64,000 nucleotides of DNA from Croceicoccus ponticola (lineage in GTDB: Bacteria > Pseudomonadota > Alphaproteobacteria > Sphingomonadales > Sphingomonadaceae), in NCBI RefSeq assembly GCF_004004515.1, contig NZ_RXOL01000004.1:124001-188000 (forward strand). Reading direction: 5' to 3'. Made by a program: the position numbers and the translations under genes. Below are positions 26,218 to 35,600 of the stretch, piece after piece. The notes beneath the pieces were generated by a model, which was not told the DNA's origin, made no database searches, and worked only from the letters and a program-made list of their open reading frames with translations. The stretch's first letter is position 1. Every line of letters begins with the position of its first letter.

Positions 26218-26589
26218 TTGACCAATTCGTCCCCCGCCAACCTCGAGTTTGCCAGTTTCTCGCTCTCCGGCCCGTCGCGTCACGTTCGCGACGGTAACTT
26301 GCCGGTGCGTGGCGATCTTGCGCACATTCGCCTGGCGGGTGAAGTGTTCGTGCCGCACTACGCCGTGCCGATGCCGCATCGGGTCATCGCCGATGCTGTG
26401 TTGGTCGCCGCGTCGCGCGACGACGCCGCGGCGATTGCCGATGTGCCAGCCGGAACCTCATTCGACGTGCTGGACATGGCAGGGGCATGGGCCTGGGGCG
26501 TCGTGGGCGAAAACGGCCCGGTCGGTTACCTGCCGATTGCGGGGTTGGAGTCCGGGGGGCTGGAATCCGGGAAATTGGAGCAGGCCTGA
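26218..26589 (+). CDS. Stand-alone SH3-like domain, resembling the N-terminus of NlpC/P60 peptidases
   Basis: About 123 residues if the TTG at 26218 is used; no ATG or ribosome binding site settles the start. The recognisable part (LPVRGDLAHIRLAGEVFVPHYAVPMPHRV through WAWGVVGENGPVGYLPIAGL) resembles the N-terminal stabilising and SH3b domains of C40-family cell-wall hydrolases. The catalytic Cys/His domain that normally follows is absent: the frame stops and argC begins at once (TGATG overlap). The end holds a small internal repeat (GLESGGLESGKLE). It may be a remnant of a deletion or an independent peptidoglycan-binding protein. Confidence 0.5.
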   Translation: MTNSSPANLEFASFSLSGPSRHVRDGNLPVRGDLAHIRLAGEVFVPHYAVPMPHRVIADAVLVAASRDDAAAIADVPAGTSFDVLDMAGAWAWGVVGENGPVGYLPIAGLESGGLESGKLEQA

Positions 26590-27536
26590 TGGCGAAAAGC
26601 GTATTCATCGACGGCGCGGCGGGCACGACCGGCATCGAAATCGCCGAACGGCTGGCGGCGCGGTCCGAATTTTCGATCATCACCCTCCCCGACGACCGGC
26701 GCAAGGACGATGAAGCCCGCGCCGAAGCGTTGAACGATGCCGACTTCGCGGTGCTGTGCCTGCCCGACGATGCGGCCATCGCGGCGGTCGGCATGATCCG
26801 CAACGACCGTACGCGCGTCGTCGATGCGTCGACAGCGCATCGCGTGGCCGACGGTTGGACCTACGGTTTCCCCGAATTGGTCGGCGTTGGGGCGGTGCGC
26901 GATGCCCGCTTCGTTTCGAACCCGGGTTGCTATCCCACTGGTTTCCTCGCCCTGATCGCTCCGCTGGTGCGCGCAGGGCTGATCGCGGCCGACTGGCCCT
27001 ATGGCTGTCACGCCGTGTCGGGCTATTCCGGCGGCGGCAAGGCGATGATCGCAACCTATGAAAGCGGCGCGCCCGCTCCTGCTTTCCGCGCCTATGGCCT
27101 GCACGGCGGGCACAAACACTTGCCCGAAATGCAGGTGCACGCAGGGCTTGTCCGCCCGCCGCTGTTTTCGCCCGCGGTCGTGCCGACCTTTCGCGGCATG
27201 ATCGTCGAAGTCGCGCTGCCCGCGTCCGCATTCATCGGACACGATCCCGACACGCTGCGCAACGCGCTGTCGGCATTCTATGCGCGTAGCCCCATCGTAA
27301 ACGTCAGGGCGCCGGACCCGGCCATGGGCGAGCTATTGCTGCCCGCCACGGTCGAACCCTGGGACGGGATCGACCTCTACGTCTTTGGCGGCAAGCGTGC
27401 GGAACAGGCGCGCCTGATCGCCGTGCTCGACAATCTGGGCAAGGGGGCCAGCGGCGCCGCACTGCAGAATCTTAATGTCATGGCGGGCCTTCCGGGCGAA
27501 ACGGGGCTGCGGCTGGACCGGGAAATAACTGCCTAA
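26589..27536 (+). CDS. argC: N-acetyl-gamma-glutamyl-phosphate reductase, short type
   Basis: 315 residues; reduces N-acetylglutamyl phosphate to the semialdehyde in arginine synthesis. The NADP site is near the start (VFIDGAAGTTGIEIAERL), the catalytic Cys is in SNPGCYPTGFLALI, and VSGYSGGGKAMI and LHGGHKHLPEMQVH complete the active site. Length and sequence match the type 2 AGPR (about 310 residues). The ATG at 26589 overlaps the previous stop by one base, so the two genes are probably cotranscribed. The frame upstream of it is a shadow. Confidence 0.94.
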   Translation: MAKSVFIDGAAGTTGIEIAERLAARSEFSIITLPDDRRKDDEARAEALNDADFAVLCLPDDAAIAAVGMIRNDRTRVVDASTAHRVADGWTYGFPELVGVGAVRDARFVSNPGCYPTGFLALIAPLVRAGLIAADWPYGCHAVSGYSGGGKAMIATYESGAPAPAFRAYGLHGGHKHLPEMQVHAGLVRPPLFSPAVVPTFRGMIVEVALPASAFIGHDPDTLRNALSAFYARSPIVNVRAPDPAMGELLLPATVEPWDGIDLYVFGGKRAEQARLIAVLDNLGKGASGAALQNLNVMAGLPGETGLRLDREITA

Positions 27537-27701
27537 TTTTTGGGCATAGCCTGAAAAACAGGCAAAAGTTGCCCGCGGTCTGGTCAACGCTGCCGATACG
27601 TTTCGCAATCGCGGCAAATCGCGCAGCAAAAACCTTCGCAAACGCCCTCTTCCCCCTTTCGCGGGGTGTTCCCATCGCCTAGGTTGCACTGCACGCAAGT
27701 G

Positions 27702-27716
27702 TGGCACGATTCTTGT
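27702..27716 (+). promoter_or_regulatory. Sigma-54 (RpoN) type promoter for glnB-glnA
   Basis: TGGCAC (27702-27707), five bases, then TTGT (27713-27716) matches the -24/-12 consensus TGGCAC-N5-TTGC at all but the last base. It lies about 67 bases before the glnB start. RpoN/NtrC control of glnBA under nitrogen limitation is well known in proteobacteria; it is inferred here. Confidence 0.75.
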
Positions 27717-27758
27717 TTGAACGGATGGGCGCGACGGCGTCGCCGGGACGGTTTGTAA

Positions 27759-28121
<363 letters not shown>

Positions 28122-28133
28122 TTTTCCACGCAA

Positions 28134-28182
28134 GGGGCCGTGACGGCCCCATCATCATAGCCATCCCCCGGCAAGCGCCGGG
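28134..28182 (+). repeat. Two tandem hairpins between glnB and glnA
   Basis: First hairpin: GGGGCCG (28134-28140), loop TGA, CGGCCCC (28144-28150). Second: CCCGGC (28167-28172), loop AAGC, GCCGGG (28177-28182). Neither is followed by a T-run. They may set the glnB:glnA transcript ratio by partial termination or mRNA processing; this is inference. Confidence 0.45.
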
Positions 28183-28206
28183 CAAGTTCAGTCGAAAGGG
28201 ATGAAA

Positions 28207-29616
28207 ATGGCCTCTGCAAAGGACATCCTCAAAAGGATCAAGGACGAAGAGATCGAGTGGGTCGATCTCCGCTTTACGGACCCCAAGGGCAAGTGGCAGC
28301 ACCTCCAGATGCTCGCCGGCCCGCTTGACGAAGATCAGCTCGAACAGGGCCTGATGTTCGACGGCTCCTCGATCGAAGGCTGGAAGGCCATCAACGAGTC
28401 GGACATGATCCTCAAGCCCGACCTTGACGCCGCCTATATCGATCCGTTCTCGGCCACGCCGATGATGGTGCTGTTCTGCGACATCGTCGAACCGTCGACC
28501 GGCGAACTTTATGCCCGCGACCCGCGTTCGACCGCAAAGCGCGCCGAAGAATTCCTGAAGTCCACCGGCCTTGGCGACACGATCTATGTCGGCCCGGAAC
28601 CGGAATTCTTCATGTTCGACGACGTGAAATTCTACGACGGCTACGACGGTTCGGGCTTCCGCATCGACGACATCGAACTGCCGGGCAACACCAACAAGGA
28701 CTACGAAGGCGGTAACCTCGGTCACCGTCCGCGTGCCAAGGGCGGCTACTTCCCCGTGCCGCCGGTCGACAGCTGCATGGACATCCGCGCCGAAATGGTT
28801 TCGACCATGGTGGAAATGGGCTTGCCCATGGATAAGCACCACCACGAAGTGGCCGCCGCGCAGCATGAACTCGGCATCACTTTCGGCAAGCTGACCGAAA
28901 CCGCCGACCGCGTGCAGATCTACAAGTACGTCGTGCAGATGGTCGCGCAGGCCTATGGCAAGACCGCGACCTTCATGCCCAAGCCGATCCGCATGGACAA
29001 CGGTTCGGGCATGCACACACACATGTCGATCTGGAAGGATGGCAAGCCGACTTTCGCCGGTAACGGTTACGCCGGCCTGTCGGAAACCTGCCTTTACTAC
29101 ATCGGCGGTGTCATCAAGCACGCCAAGGCGCTCAACGCCTTCACCAACCCGACGACGAACAGCTACAAGCGTCTCGTCCCGGGCTTCGAAGCACCGGTGC
29201 TGCTGGCCTATTCGGCCCGCAACCGTTCGGCGTCGTGCCGCATTCCGTACGGTTCCGGCGACAAGGCGAAGCGCGTCGAGTTCCGCTTCCCCGATCCGCT
29301 CGCGAACCCCTATCTGTCGTTCGCCGCGCTGCTGATGGCCGGCATCGACGGGATCAAGAACAAGATCCACCCGGGCGAAGCCATGGATAAGAACCTCTAC
29401 GACCTGCCACCGGCAGAGCTCGCCGAAGTTCCGACCGTCTGCGGTTCGCTCCGCGAGGCTCTCGATTCGCTGGTTGCCGACCACGACTTCCTGCTCGAAG
29501 GCGGCGTGTTCACCAAGGACCAGATCGACGCTTACATCGAGATCAAGTGGCAGGACGTGTACAACGTCGAACAGACGCCGAGCCCGGTCGAATACGACCT
29601 GTATTACTCGGGCTGA
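28207..29616 (+). CDS. glnA: Glutamine synthetase type I
   Basis: 469 residues, dodecameric enzyme making glutamine from glutamate, ammonia and ATP. Visible motifs: [22 protein letters not shown], the ATP region [36 protein letters not shown] and [21 protein letters not shown] near residue 398 carries the adenylylation tyrosine, so activity is probably controlled through PII and GlnE. AAAGGG (28195-28200) is directly before ATG 28201 but 6 bases before ATG 28207, so [11 protein letters not shown] is the likely N-terminus. Confidence 0.97.
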   Translation: MASAKDILKRIKDEEIEWVDLRFTDPKGKWQHLQMLAGPLDEDQLEQGLMFDGSSIEGWKAINESDMILKPDLDAAYIDPFSATPMMVLFCDIVEPSTGELYARDPRSTAKRAEEFLKSTGLGDTIYVGPEPEFFMFDDVKFYDGYDGSGFRIDDIELPGNTNKDYEGGNLGHRPRAKGGYFPVPPVDSCMDIRAEMVSTMVEMGLPMDKHHHEVAAAQHELGITFGKLTETADRVQIYKYVVQMVAQAYGKTATFMPKPIRMDNGSGMHTHMSIWKDGKPTFAGNGYAGLSETCLYYIGGVIKHAKALNAFTNPTTNSYKRLVPGFEAPVLLAYSARNRSASCRIPYGSGDKAKRVEFRFPDPLANPYLSFAALLMAGIDGIKNKIHPGEAMDKNLYDLPPAELAEVPTVCGSLREALDSLVADHDFLLEGGVFTKDQIDAYIEIKWQDVYNVEQTPSPVEYDLYYSG

Positions 29617-29639
29617 TCTACGCGATCATCTGAATTGGG

Positions 29640-29670
29640 AAAGGGCGTCCGGGCAACCGGGCGCCCTTTC
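29640..29670 (+). terminator. Hairpin terminator after glnA
   Basis: A 13-pair stem (with one G-T pair) from 29640-29652 to 29657-29669, closed by a GCAA tetraloop, A-rich on the left and T-rich on the right (CCCTTTCTC). It lies 23 bases after the glnA stop. The T-tail is short, but the stem is very stable. Confidence 0.75.
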
Positions 29671-29729
29671 TCGTTAAGCGCCCGACAGCGCTTGTTGCAT
29701 CGCAGCACGATCAGGCCATATTGACGCGC

Positions 29730-30848
29730 ATGGCGAAACCGAAATCCAGGACCGCAACGACGGTCCTCGTGCTTCAGGGCGGCGGGGCACTCGGCTCCTA
29801 TCAGGCCGGGGTTTACGAAGCCTTGGCCGAATGCGGCGAGATACCGTGCTGGGTCGCGGGGATTTCCATCGGCGCGATTAATGCCGCGATCATCGCGGGC
29901 AACCCGCCCGAACGCCGCATCGAACGGCTGCGCGCGTTCTGGGACCTTGCATCGTCGCGCGTGACGATCCCGTCGCTTACCCGCGATGGAGAAGTGCGGC
30001 GCTGGTTCAACGAAATGTCGGCGGGCATCGTCGCGATGACCGGCATTCCCGGCTTTTTCGAACCGCGCCTTATCCCGCCCGGCATGCTGTGGCCCGACAT
30101 TCCGCAGGCGATCAGTTTCTACGACACCGCACCTCTGCGCCAGACGCTGCTCGATCTGGTCGATTTCGACCTGCTCAACGCGAAAAAGGGCGTGCGGTTC
30201 AGCGTCGGCGCGGTCAACGTGCTGACCGGCAATTTCGTCTATTTCGACAATCGCGAACGCGAAATCATTCCCGAACACATTATGGCGAGCGGCGCGCTAC
30301 CGCCCGGATTTCCGCCGGTGTTCATCGAAGGAGAGCCCTATTGGGATGGCGGGCTCGTTTCCAACACGCCGCTGCAATACGTGCTCGACACCAGTCCCAA
30401 CGGCGGGCTCACCATCTTTCAGGTCGATCTGTTCAGCGCGCGCGGGCGGATGCCGCTGACGCTGCCCGATGCGTTGCAGCGCGAAAAGGACATTCGCTAT
30501 TCCAGCCGGACCCGGCTCAACACCGATCTCAACAAACAGATGGAACGCTTGCGCGACGCAGCGCGGCGGCTGGTCGAAAAGCTGCCTGACGAATTGCGCG
30601 ATGACGCCGATGCGCGGATGCTGGCCGAACTGCCGACACACGGCGGGGTTTCGATCATGCATCTCATCAATCGCAGCGAAATGAACGAAAGCCATTCGAA
30701 GGATTACGAATTTTCACGCTATACGATCGACGAACATTGGGCGACCGGCCACAAGGACGCGCACCGCTCGCTTCACGATGATCGCTGGAAAGGGCGCGAT
30801 GTCCACGCCAGCGGCATCGCGACTTTCGATCTGACCAGCGACCTTTGA
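29730..30848 (+). CDS. Patatin-like phospholipase / acyl hydrolase
   Basis: 372 residues. The patatin fold is clear: oxyanion loop VLQGGGALGSYQAG, nucleophile elbow GISIGAIN (GxSxG) and the catalytic Asp in YWDGGLVSNTPL. A C-terminal region of about 110 residues (from DIRYSSRTRLNTDL onward) resembles the DUF3734 tail found on many proteobacterial patatins. It probably hydrolyses acyl chains from phospholipids or storage lipids; the substrate is unknown. ATG 29730 is preferred over TTG 29721. It is a single gene behind the glnA terminator. No signal peptide is seen. Confidence 0.85.
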   Translation: MAKPKSRTATTVLVLQGGGALGSYQAGVYEALAECGEIPCWVAGISIGAINAAIIAGNPPERRIERLRAFWDLASSRVTIPSLTRDGEVRRWFNEMSAGIVAMTGIPGFFEPRLIPPGMLWPDIPQAISFYDTAPLRQTLLDLVDFDLLNAKKGVRFSVGAVNVLTGNFVYFDNREREIIPEHIMASGALPPGFPPVFIEGEPYWDGGLVSNTPLQYVLDTSPNGGLTIFQVDLFSARGRMPLTLPDALQREKDIRYSSRTRLNTDLNKQMERLRDAARRLVEKLPDELRDDADARMLAELPTHGGVSIMHLINRSEMNESHSKDYEFSRYTIDEHWATGHKDAHRSLHDDRWKGRDVHASGIATFDLTSDL

Positions 30849-30964
30849 CCCACAGTTTTTCGACCTCCTCTGAAGCTCGATTTTAGCCACGCTCCGGCCA
30901 TCCCGGTGCGCTCTCGCTCTGTCGTGCGCCCATCCCAGAACGCACGCACTTCGGAACGCCGCGC

Positions 30965-30984
30965 CCCCCACGACGTTGTGGGGG
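30965..30984 (+). repeat. GC hairpin adjacent to the ribosome binding site of the next gene
   Basis: CCCCCAC (30965-30971) and GTGGGGG (30978-30984) form a 7-pair GC stem. The Shine-Dalgarno AAAGGAG starts at 30985, immediately after it. The hairpin could restrict ribosome access or stabilise the mRNA 5' end; no ligand-binding structure is evident. Confidence 0.4.
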
Positions 30985-30998
30985 AAAGGAGAATTCAC

Positions 30999-31991
30999 AT
31001 GCGCAACTTTCTGATGGGTGTTGCGGCCATCGCTCTGGCCGCTGGCGGGGCCCACGCCCAACCCGGAAACGGTAACGGCAAAAACGACGATAACGGCGGC
31101 GGCAAGGCCAAGTCCGAAGCGAGCGGCCATGCCGGCAAGGCTGCCAACGGCGGCAGTGGCCACGGCAACGACAAGTCGCCCGCGATGAAGGGCAACGGCG
31201 CGGATCGCGTTGTCCAGTCGAACGGCAACGACAATAAGGTCAAACCTGTCAATCATGGCAATGGCGGGTCGAAAGCCGACCGTGATGGTTACGAGCGTTC
31301 CGATTACGCCGAAAAGGGCAAGAAAAACGACAACGGCAACGGCAATAAGGCCATGCGCATGGATCGCGACGACGACGGCCTGTTTTCCTATGGCCGCCGC
31401 GATTCAATGGCACGCGAATATGGCCTCGTCGACGGGTGTCCCCCGGGTCTGGCCAAGAAGAACAACGGCTGTACACCTCCGGGCCTCGCCAAGCGTGAGG
31501 ACTATCGGTACGACCGCGCGAATTACTGGGGCCTGCCGGGTCTGAGCGACGGGCGTTATCGTTATTACGACAACAATCTCGTCCGTCTTTCCGACACCGG
31601 TTCGATTCTCGGCTACTATCCGCTGCTCGGCGGTGCGCTTTCAGCCGGCAACGTCTGGCCGAACTGGTTCGATTACCAGCCGGTTCCAAGCTATTACGAG
31701 AGCTACTATGGCCTCGGTTCGTCAAATAGCTATCGTTACGCCGACAACGCGCTTTACCGCGTCGATCCGGAAACCAGCGCGATCACCGCAATTGCCGCCT
31801 TGCTGACCGGCGACAACATAAAGGTCGGGCAGCCGATGCCGTCGGGCTATAGCGTTTACAACGTGCCCTATGGTTATCGTGATCGTTACGCTGACGGTCC
31901 GAACTCGATGTATCGTTACAGCGACGGCTACGTCTATGAGATCGATCCGACGACTATGCTCGTCAGCTCAGTCATCGAAGCGATTATCTAA
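30999..31991 (+). CDS. Secreted low-complexity protein with three C-terminal YRY repeats
   Basis: 330 residues that I do not assign to a named family. A signal peptide (MRNFLMGVAAIALAAGGAHA) is followed by about 100 residues very rich in Gly, Asn, Lys and Asp. Next come two copies of a PPGLAK motif (CPPGLAKKNNGCTPPGLAK). The C-terminal half holds three imperfect units: YRYYDNNLVRLSDTGSI, YRYADNALYRVDPETSAI and YRYSDGYVYEIDPTTMLV, each followed by a short hydrophobic stretch (such as AALLTG). This suggests a repeated beta-hairpin fold exported to the periplasm or surface. AAAGGAG at 30985 fixes the start. It precedes a fasciclin lipoprotein by 11 bases, so both are probably one operon. Confidence 0.65.
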   Translation: MRNFLMGVAAIALAAGGAHAQPGNGNGKNDDNGGGKAKSEASGHAGKAANGGSGHGNDKSPAMKGNGADRVVQSNGNDNKVKPVNHGNGGSKADRDGYERSDYAEKGKKNDNGNGNKAMRMDRDDDGLFSYGRRDSMAREYGLVDGCPPGLAKKNNGCTPPGLAKREDYRYDRANYWGLPGLSDGRYRYYDNNLVRLSDTGSILGYYPLLGGALSAGNVWPNWFDYQPVPSYYESYYGLGSSNSYRYADNALYRVDPETSAITAIAALLTGDNIKVGQPMPSGYSVYNVPYGYRDRYADGPNSMYRYSDGYVYEIDPTTMLVSSVIEAII

Positions 31992-32002
31992 GGGGACATG
32001 AG

Positions 32003-32557
32003 ATGAACCGGAAAAATCGACTTCGCAGTGGCGTGATGATCGCCGCGACCTTGGCGCTTGCCTTGCCCTTGGCTGCTTGTTCGCAAAGCGAACAGGCGGC
32101 GACGGGCGAAACCGTCAGCAACGATACGCTGGCAGGCGAACTTGGCTCGGTCGACACCCTGTCGACGGTGAGCAGTGCGATGAAGGACAGCGGTCTTGCG
32201 CAGGTCTTCGACGGCACAGCCAGCTACACGCTGCTTGCGCCAACCGACGCTGCGTTCGGGGCCTTGGCCGACAAGGATCTCGACAAGCCCGAGAACCGCG
32301 CGCTTGTCGCTGAAATCCTGCGCGATCACGTATTGCCCGGCGCCATCAGCGCAAAGGACATCGCCAAGGCCATCGAAACCAGCGGCGGTCCGGTCGAGAT
32401 GACGACGATGGGCGACACTACCGTCACCTTCAGCATGGACGGCGACAAGCTGACCGTCACCGGCGCAGATGGCACCAGTGCTCATGTTGCGGGCGAAGAA
32501 GTGCTGGCCAGTAACGGCGCTGCGCTGCCCATCGATGCGGTCTTGCGCAAACCCTGA
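32003..32557 (+). CDS. Fasciclin-domain lipoprotein
   Basis: 184 residues. The signal sequence ends in the lipobox PLAAC. One FAS1 domain follows: STVSSAMKDSGLAQVF, YTLLAPTDAAFGAL (the H1 motif), EILRDHVLPGAIS and NGAALPIDAVLRK (the H2 region). FAS1 domains mediate adhesion between proteins or to matrix. It is 11 bases downstream of the repeat-bearing secreted protein and likely shares its transcript, so a joint envelope or biofilm role is plausible but unproven. A hairpin terminator follows. Confidence 0.88.
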   Translation: MNRKNRLRSGVMIAATLALALPLAACSQSEQAATGETVSNDTLAGELGSVDTLSTVSSAMKDSGLAQVFDGTASYTLLAPTDAAFGALADKDLDKPENRALVAEILRDHVLPGAISAKDIAKAIETSGGPVEMTTMGDTTVTFSMDGDKLTVTGADGTSAHVAGEEVLASNGAALPIDAVLRKP

Positions 32558-32585
32558 CGCGCATTTCGGCAAATTACCGACTACG

Positions 32586-32614
32586 AACGCCGGCCCCAGT
32601 GGCCGGCGTTTTCG
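32586..32614. terminator. Terminator between convergent fasciclin and tamB genes
   Basis: AACGCCGGCC (32586-32595), loop CCAGT, GGCCGGCGTT (32601-32610): a perfect 10-pair stem followed by TTCG on the plus strand. The symmetry and the convergent neighbours suggest use in both directions. Confidence 0.7.
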
Positions 32615-32616
32615 TA

Positions 32617-35600
32617 TCAGTAATCCTTGCTGATTTCGGCTTCGATTGCATTGTTGCCGAGCGAGGACACTGTCGCCAGCAGCGACAGCCACGCGGTCAC
32701 GCGATATTCCAGTTCGGTCGCGCTATAGCCCTGACCGTCAGTGACCAATTCGACATAGAAATCGCGGCCAAGGTATTCGCCCACCGCAACGCTCGTCCCC
32801 CGGCCCAGCGCCTTGTCCGCGCCAACGACGCGCAGCCGGTCCAGCCCGATGGCGCCGCGCAGCTTGTTGATCGGGTCCAGCCCGCCCCCACCGCCGCGCA
32901 TCGACGCCAGCGCCGCCCCAAGCTGCAGCGCTTCGGGCGCAGAAATGTTGGAGATTGAATCCCCGAACAGGAGCCGCGACAGCACTTCTTCTTCGGGCAG
33001 GGCCGGGATCGAACTGAACGTGATCTGCGGTGCGAGCGCGGTGCCCGCGATGGAGATCTTGGCGTTGATGTCGTTGATGTCCGCTTCTGCCACGATGTCG
33101 AGCCGCGGGGCGGGCGGACTTTCGCCTGAAAAACGGATGCGGCCGCGGACCAGTTCGAAACGCTTGCCGGCAAATTCATAGCCGCCACGAACGAGGTTCG
33201 CCTCGCCGATGATGCGCGGCGCGTCGACATTGCCGCGAAGCTGCACGTCGGCGCCCCATTCGCTGTCGAGACCCATTCCCTTAACCACGAACCGATTGTT
33301 TGCGGTAATGTCGATCAGATACCGCCACGGCGCGGTTCTTGCCACGCGCGTGGCGCGGTCGGGCGGCGTGTTGATCTGACGCTTGGCGATGTTGGGCAGG
33401 GTCGCCAGCGCCTCCGCGTTGCCAAGTGCCCAGCGCCCGCTCACCACATCGAGCCGCCCGGCGATGATGCCGGCACTGTCCTTGGCAACGATCCGCAGCG
33501 GCCCCGTAACGGTCGCGGCCATGTCGTCGCGATCCAACAGCCGCGCGTTTCGGGCGGCGGCGCGCAAATCCATCGTCAGCCCGCTGGTCAGGATGTTGGA
33601 CAAATCGATCGAGCCGCTGCCCGATACCGTGCCGCCGTTCGCGGCCGTTCCGGCGAACCGCGACAACCGCAGGACCGAACCGTCAAAACTACCCCGCGCC
33701 GAAAGGCCGGTGATATCGGTGCCCGTCAGGGTCGATTGCAACCGCAAGTCGCTGGCGCGCAGCGTGCCGCGCACGACCGGGTTGTCCAGCGTCCCGCGCA
33801 CGTCGCCGGCAACCGCGATCGGGCCGGTGAGGTCGAAGATTTCGATCGCGGCAAGCCGCCACAGTGCATCGGCGGGACCGGAATAGCGCATCTGCCCATA
33901 CAGATCGCCCGCCCGCAGCCGATCGACAAGTAAACCGCTGGCGGGAAGGTTCGAGATGCGCGCCTGAAGCCTGCCGTTGCGCTTGCCGTCGTCGGTAAAG
34001 ACCGCCCGGGCCTGCGCATTGCCCGGCGCGAGTTCGGCGACGAGCGCGATGTCGACGGGCCGCGACGTGAGCACGAGGCCAGACCGCGTCAAGTCGTCGA
34101 ATTTCAGCTTGGCCGTGCCGGTCGCCAACTGGTTCGGCGCATCGGCATATTCGACGACGCCCGAAACCGAACCGCCCAATCCAAGGTCGGGCACGAACAG
34201 GTCCGCGATTTCAAGCGGCATTTTCGCGACCTTTACCGTCAGCCGCGTGGCATCGCCCAATCGCCCTTCGGCCTGTATCGCGCCCCCTGCGAAATTGACC
34301 TGGCTGGTCTGGAGCACCCAGTCGCCGCCCTCCTTGGTCAACACCGCGCGCCGCGGCATGGATATAGCCTCACCGGCATAGCGCCCCCTGACGCCCAGCG
34401 TGACGCGTTCGGGCGCGATGTCGCCGACAAGCCGCAAGTTGAAGCGTGCCGTGCGACGTCCCGACACTTGCGCCCGGAAACTGCCAACGCCGTCGCGCAT
34501 TTGCCCTTCGGCGGCGAGCCGGCCAAGGAACAGGTTGCCGCGCTGCACGCCTTGCGCATTGATCGCGGCCTTGATCGTGCCGCCTTTGCCCAGCGTGCCG
34601 TCGGCCACGATATGGGCGATGCGCACGGTGATCGGCGTCGGCCCTTCGAAACGGGCATTGCGCAGGATGACGTCGGCCGCGACGCCCTGTCCTGCGGGTG
34701 TGGGCGTCAGGGCAATCGTGCCCTCTGCCCCGCCGCCGGTCAGCGCCAGATTGCCTGCCGCGCCGCCATCGCGCAATTCGATGCTGCCGGCGACGGAGGT
34801 GTTCGAGATCGTCAGCCGCTGGATATCGACCCGCGTCGGCCCGCCTGCGGGCATGACGACGAAGAATTCGCCATCGAACGGTCCCAGCGTGCTACCGCCG
34901 TTGGCGACGATGCCAAAACCGTCGCCACTGGGATTCAGGGCGACGCGCACATCCTTCAGCCCGGCGGCGGGATAAGGATTGGCAAAGACCAGCACCGCGT
35001 GCGGACCGGTCCCGTCGATGGTGCCATCCACCGTGAACGCGCCATAAGTCGCCTGATCGCCGCGCCCGGTCAGTTTCACCGTACCGTCCAGCGCGCGACT
35101 GCCCGCAAGCGTCATGCGCAAATCACGCGAAGTCAGCCGAGCGCTGCGCACCAGCAGGGGAGCATTACCGGCAGTGGAAATATTCGCGGTGATCGCAATG
35201 GCCGGACCCGCAAGGTTGGCGAGCGTGGCGTTGGTGACTTTCGTCAATTTGCCGTCGACGCGCGCATCGATGCTCCAACCCTGCGGCCCGCCGATGACCG
35301 CGCTGATATCGGCCCGCGCGTTGGCCAAGCCCAGCCCTTCGAGCGGAAGTCCCTGCACCGCGACCGGCCCGTTCAACGCATAGCGACCCGCCGAAACGTC
35401 GCCGTCCAGCGTCATGCGCGCCTCTGTTCCTGGCGCAACGAGTACGAGATTTTCGGAACGCACCCGCCCCGCGCCGTAAACGACGGTGCCGGTCAGCGCG
35501 GCGCCCTTCAGGCGGGTGTCCACCAGTTCGATGCCGGTATCGATGGTGTCGGCTGTCATTTCGACTGGTAGGACCAGCTTGGCCCCATCCCATGTCGCCG

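Noticed and set aside
27549-27563. Hairpin GCCTG-AAAAA-CAGGC after argC as a terminator
   Set aside because: Only five pairs and followed by AAAAG rather than T residues on the plus strand; too weak to call.
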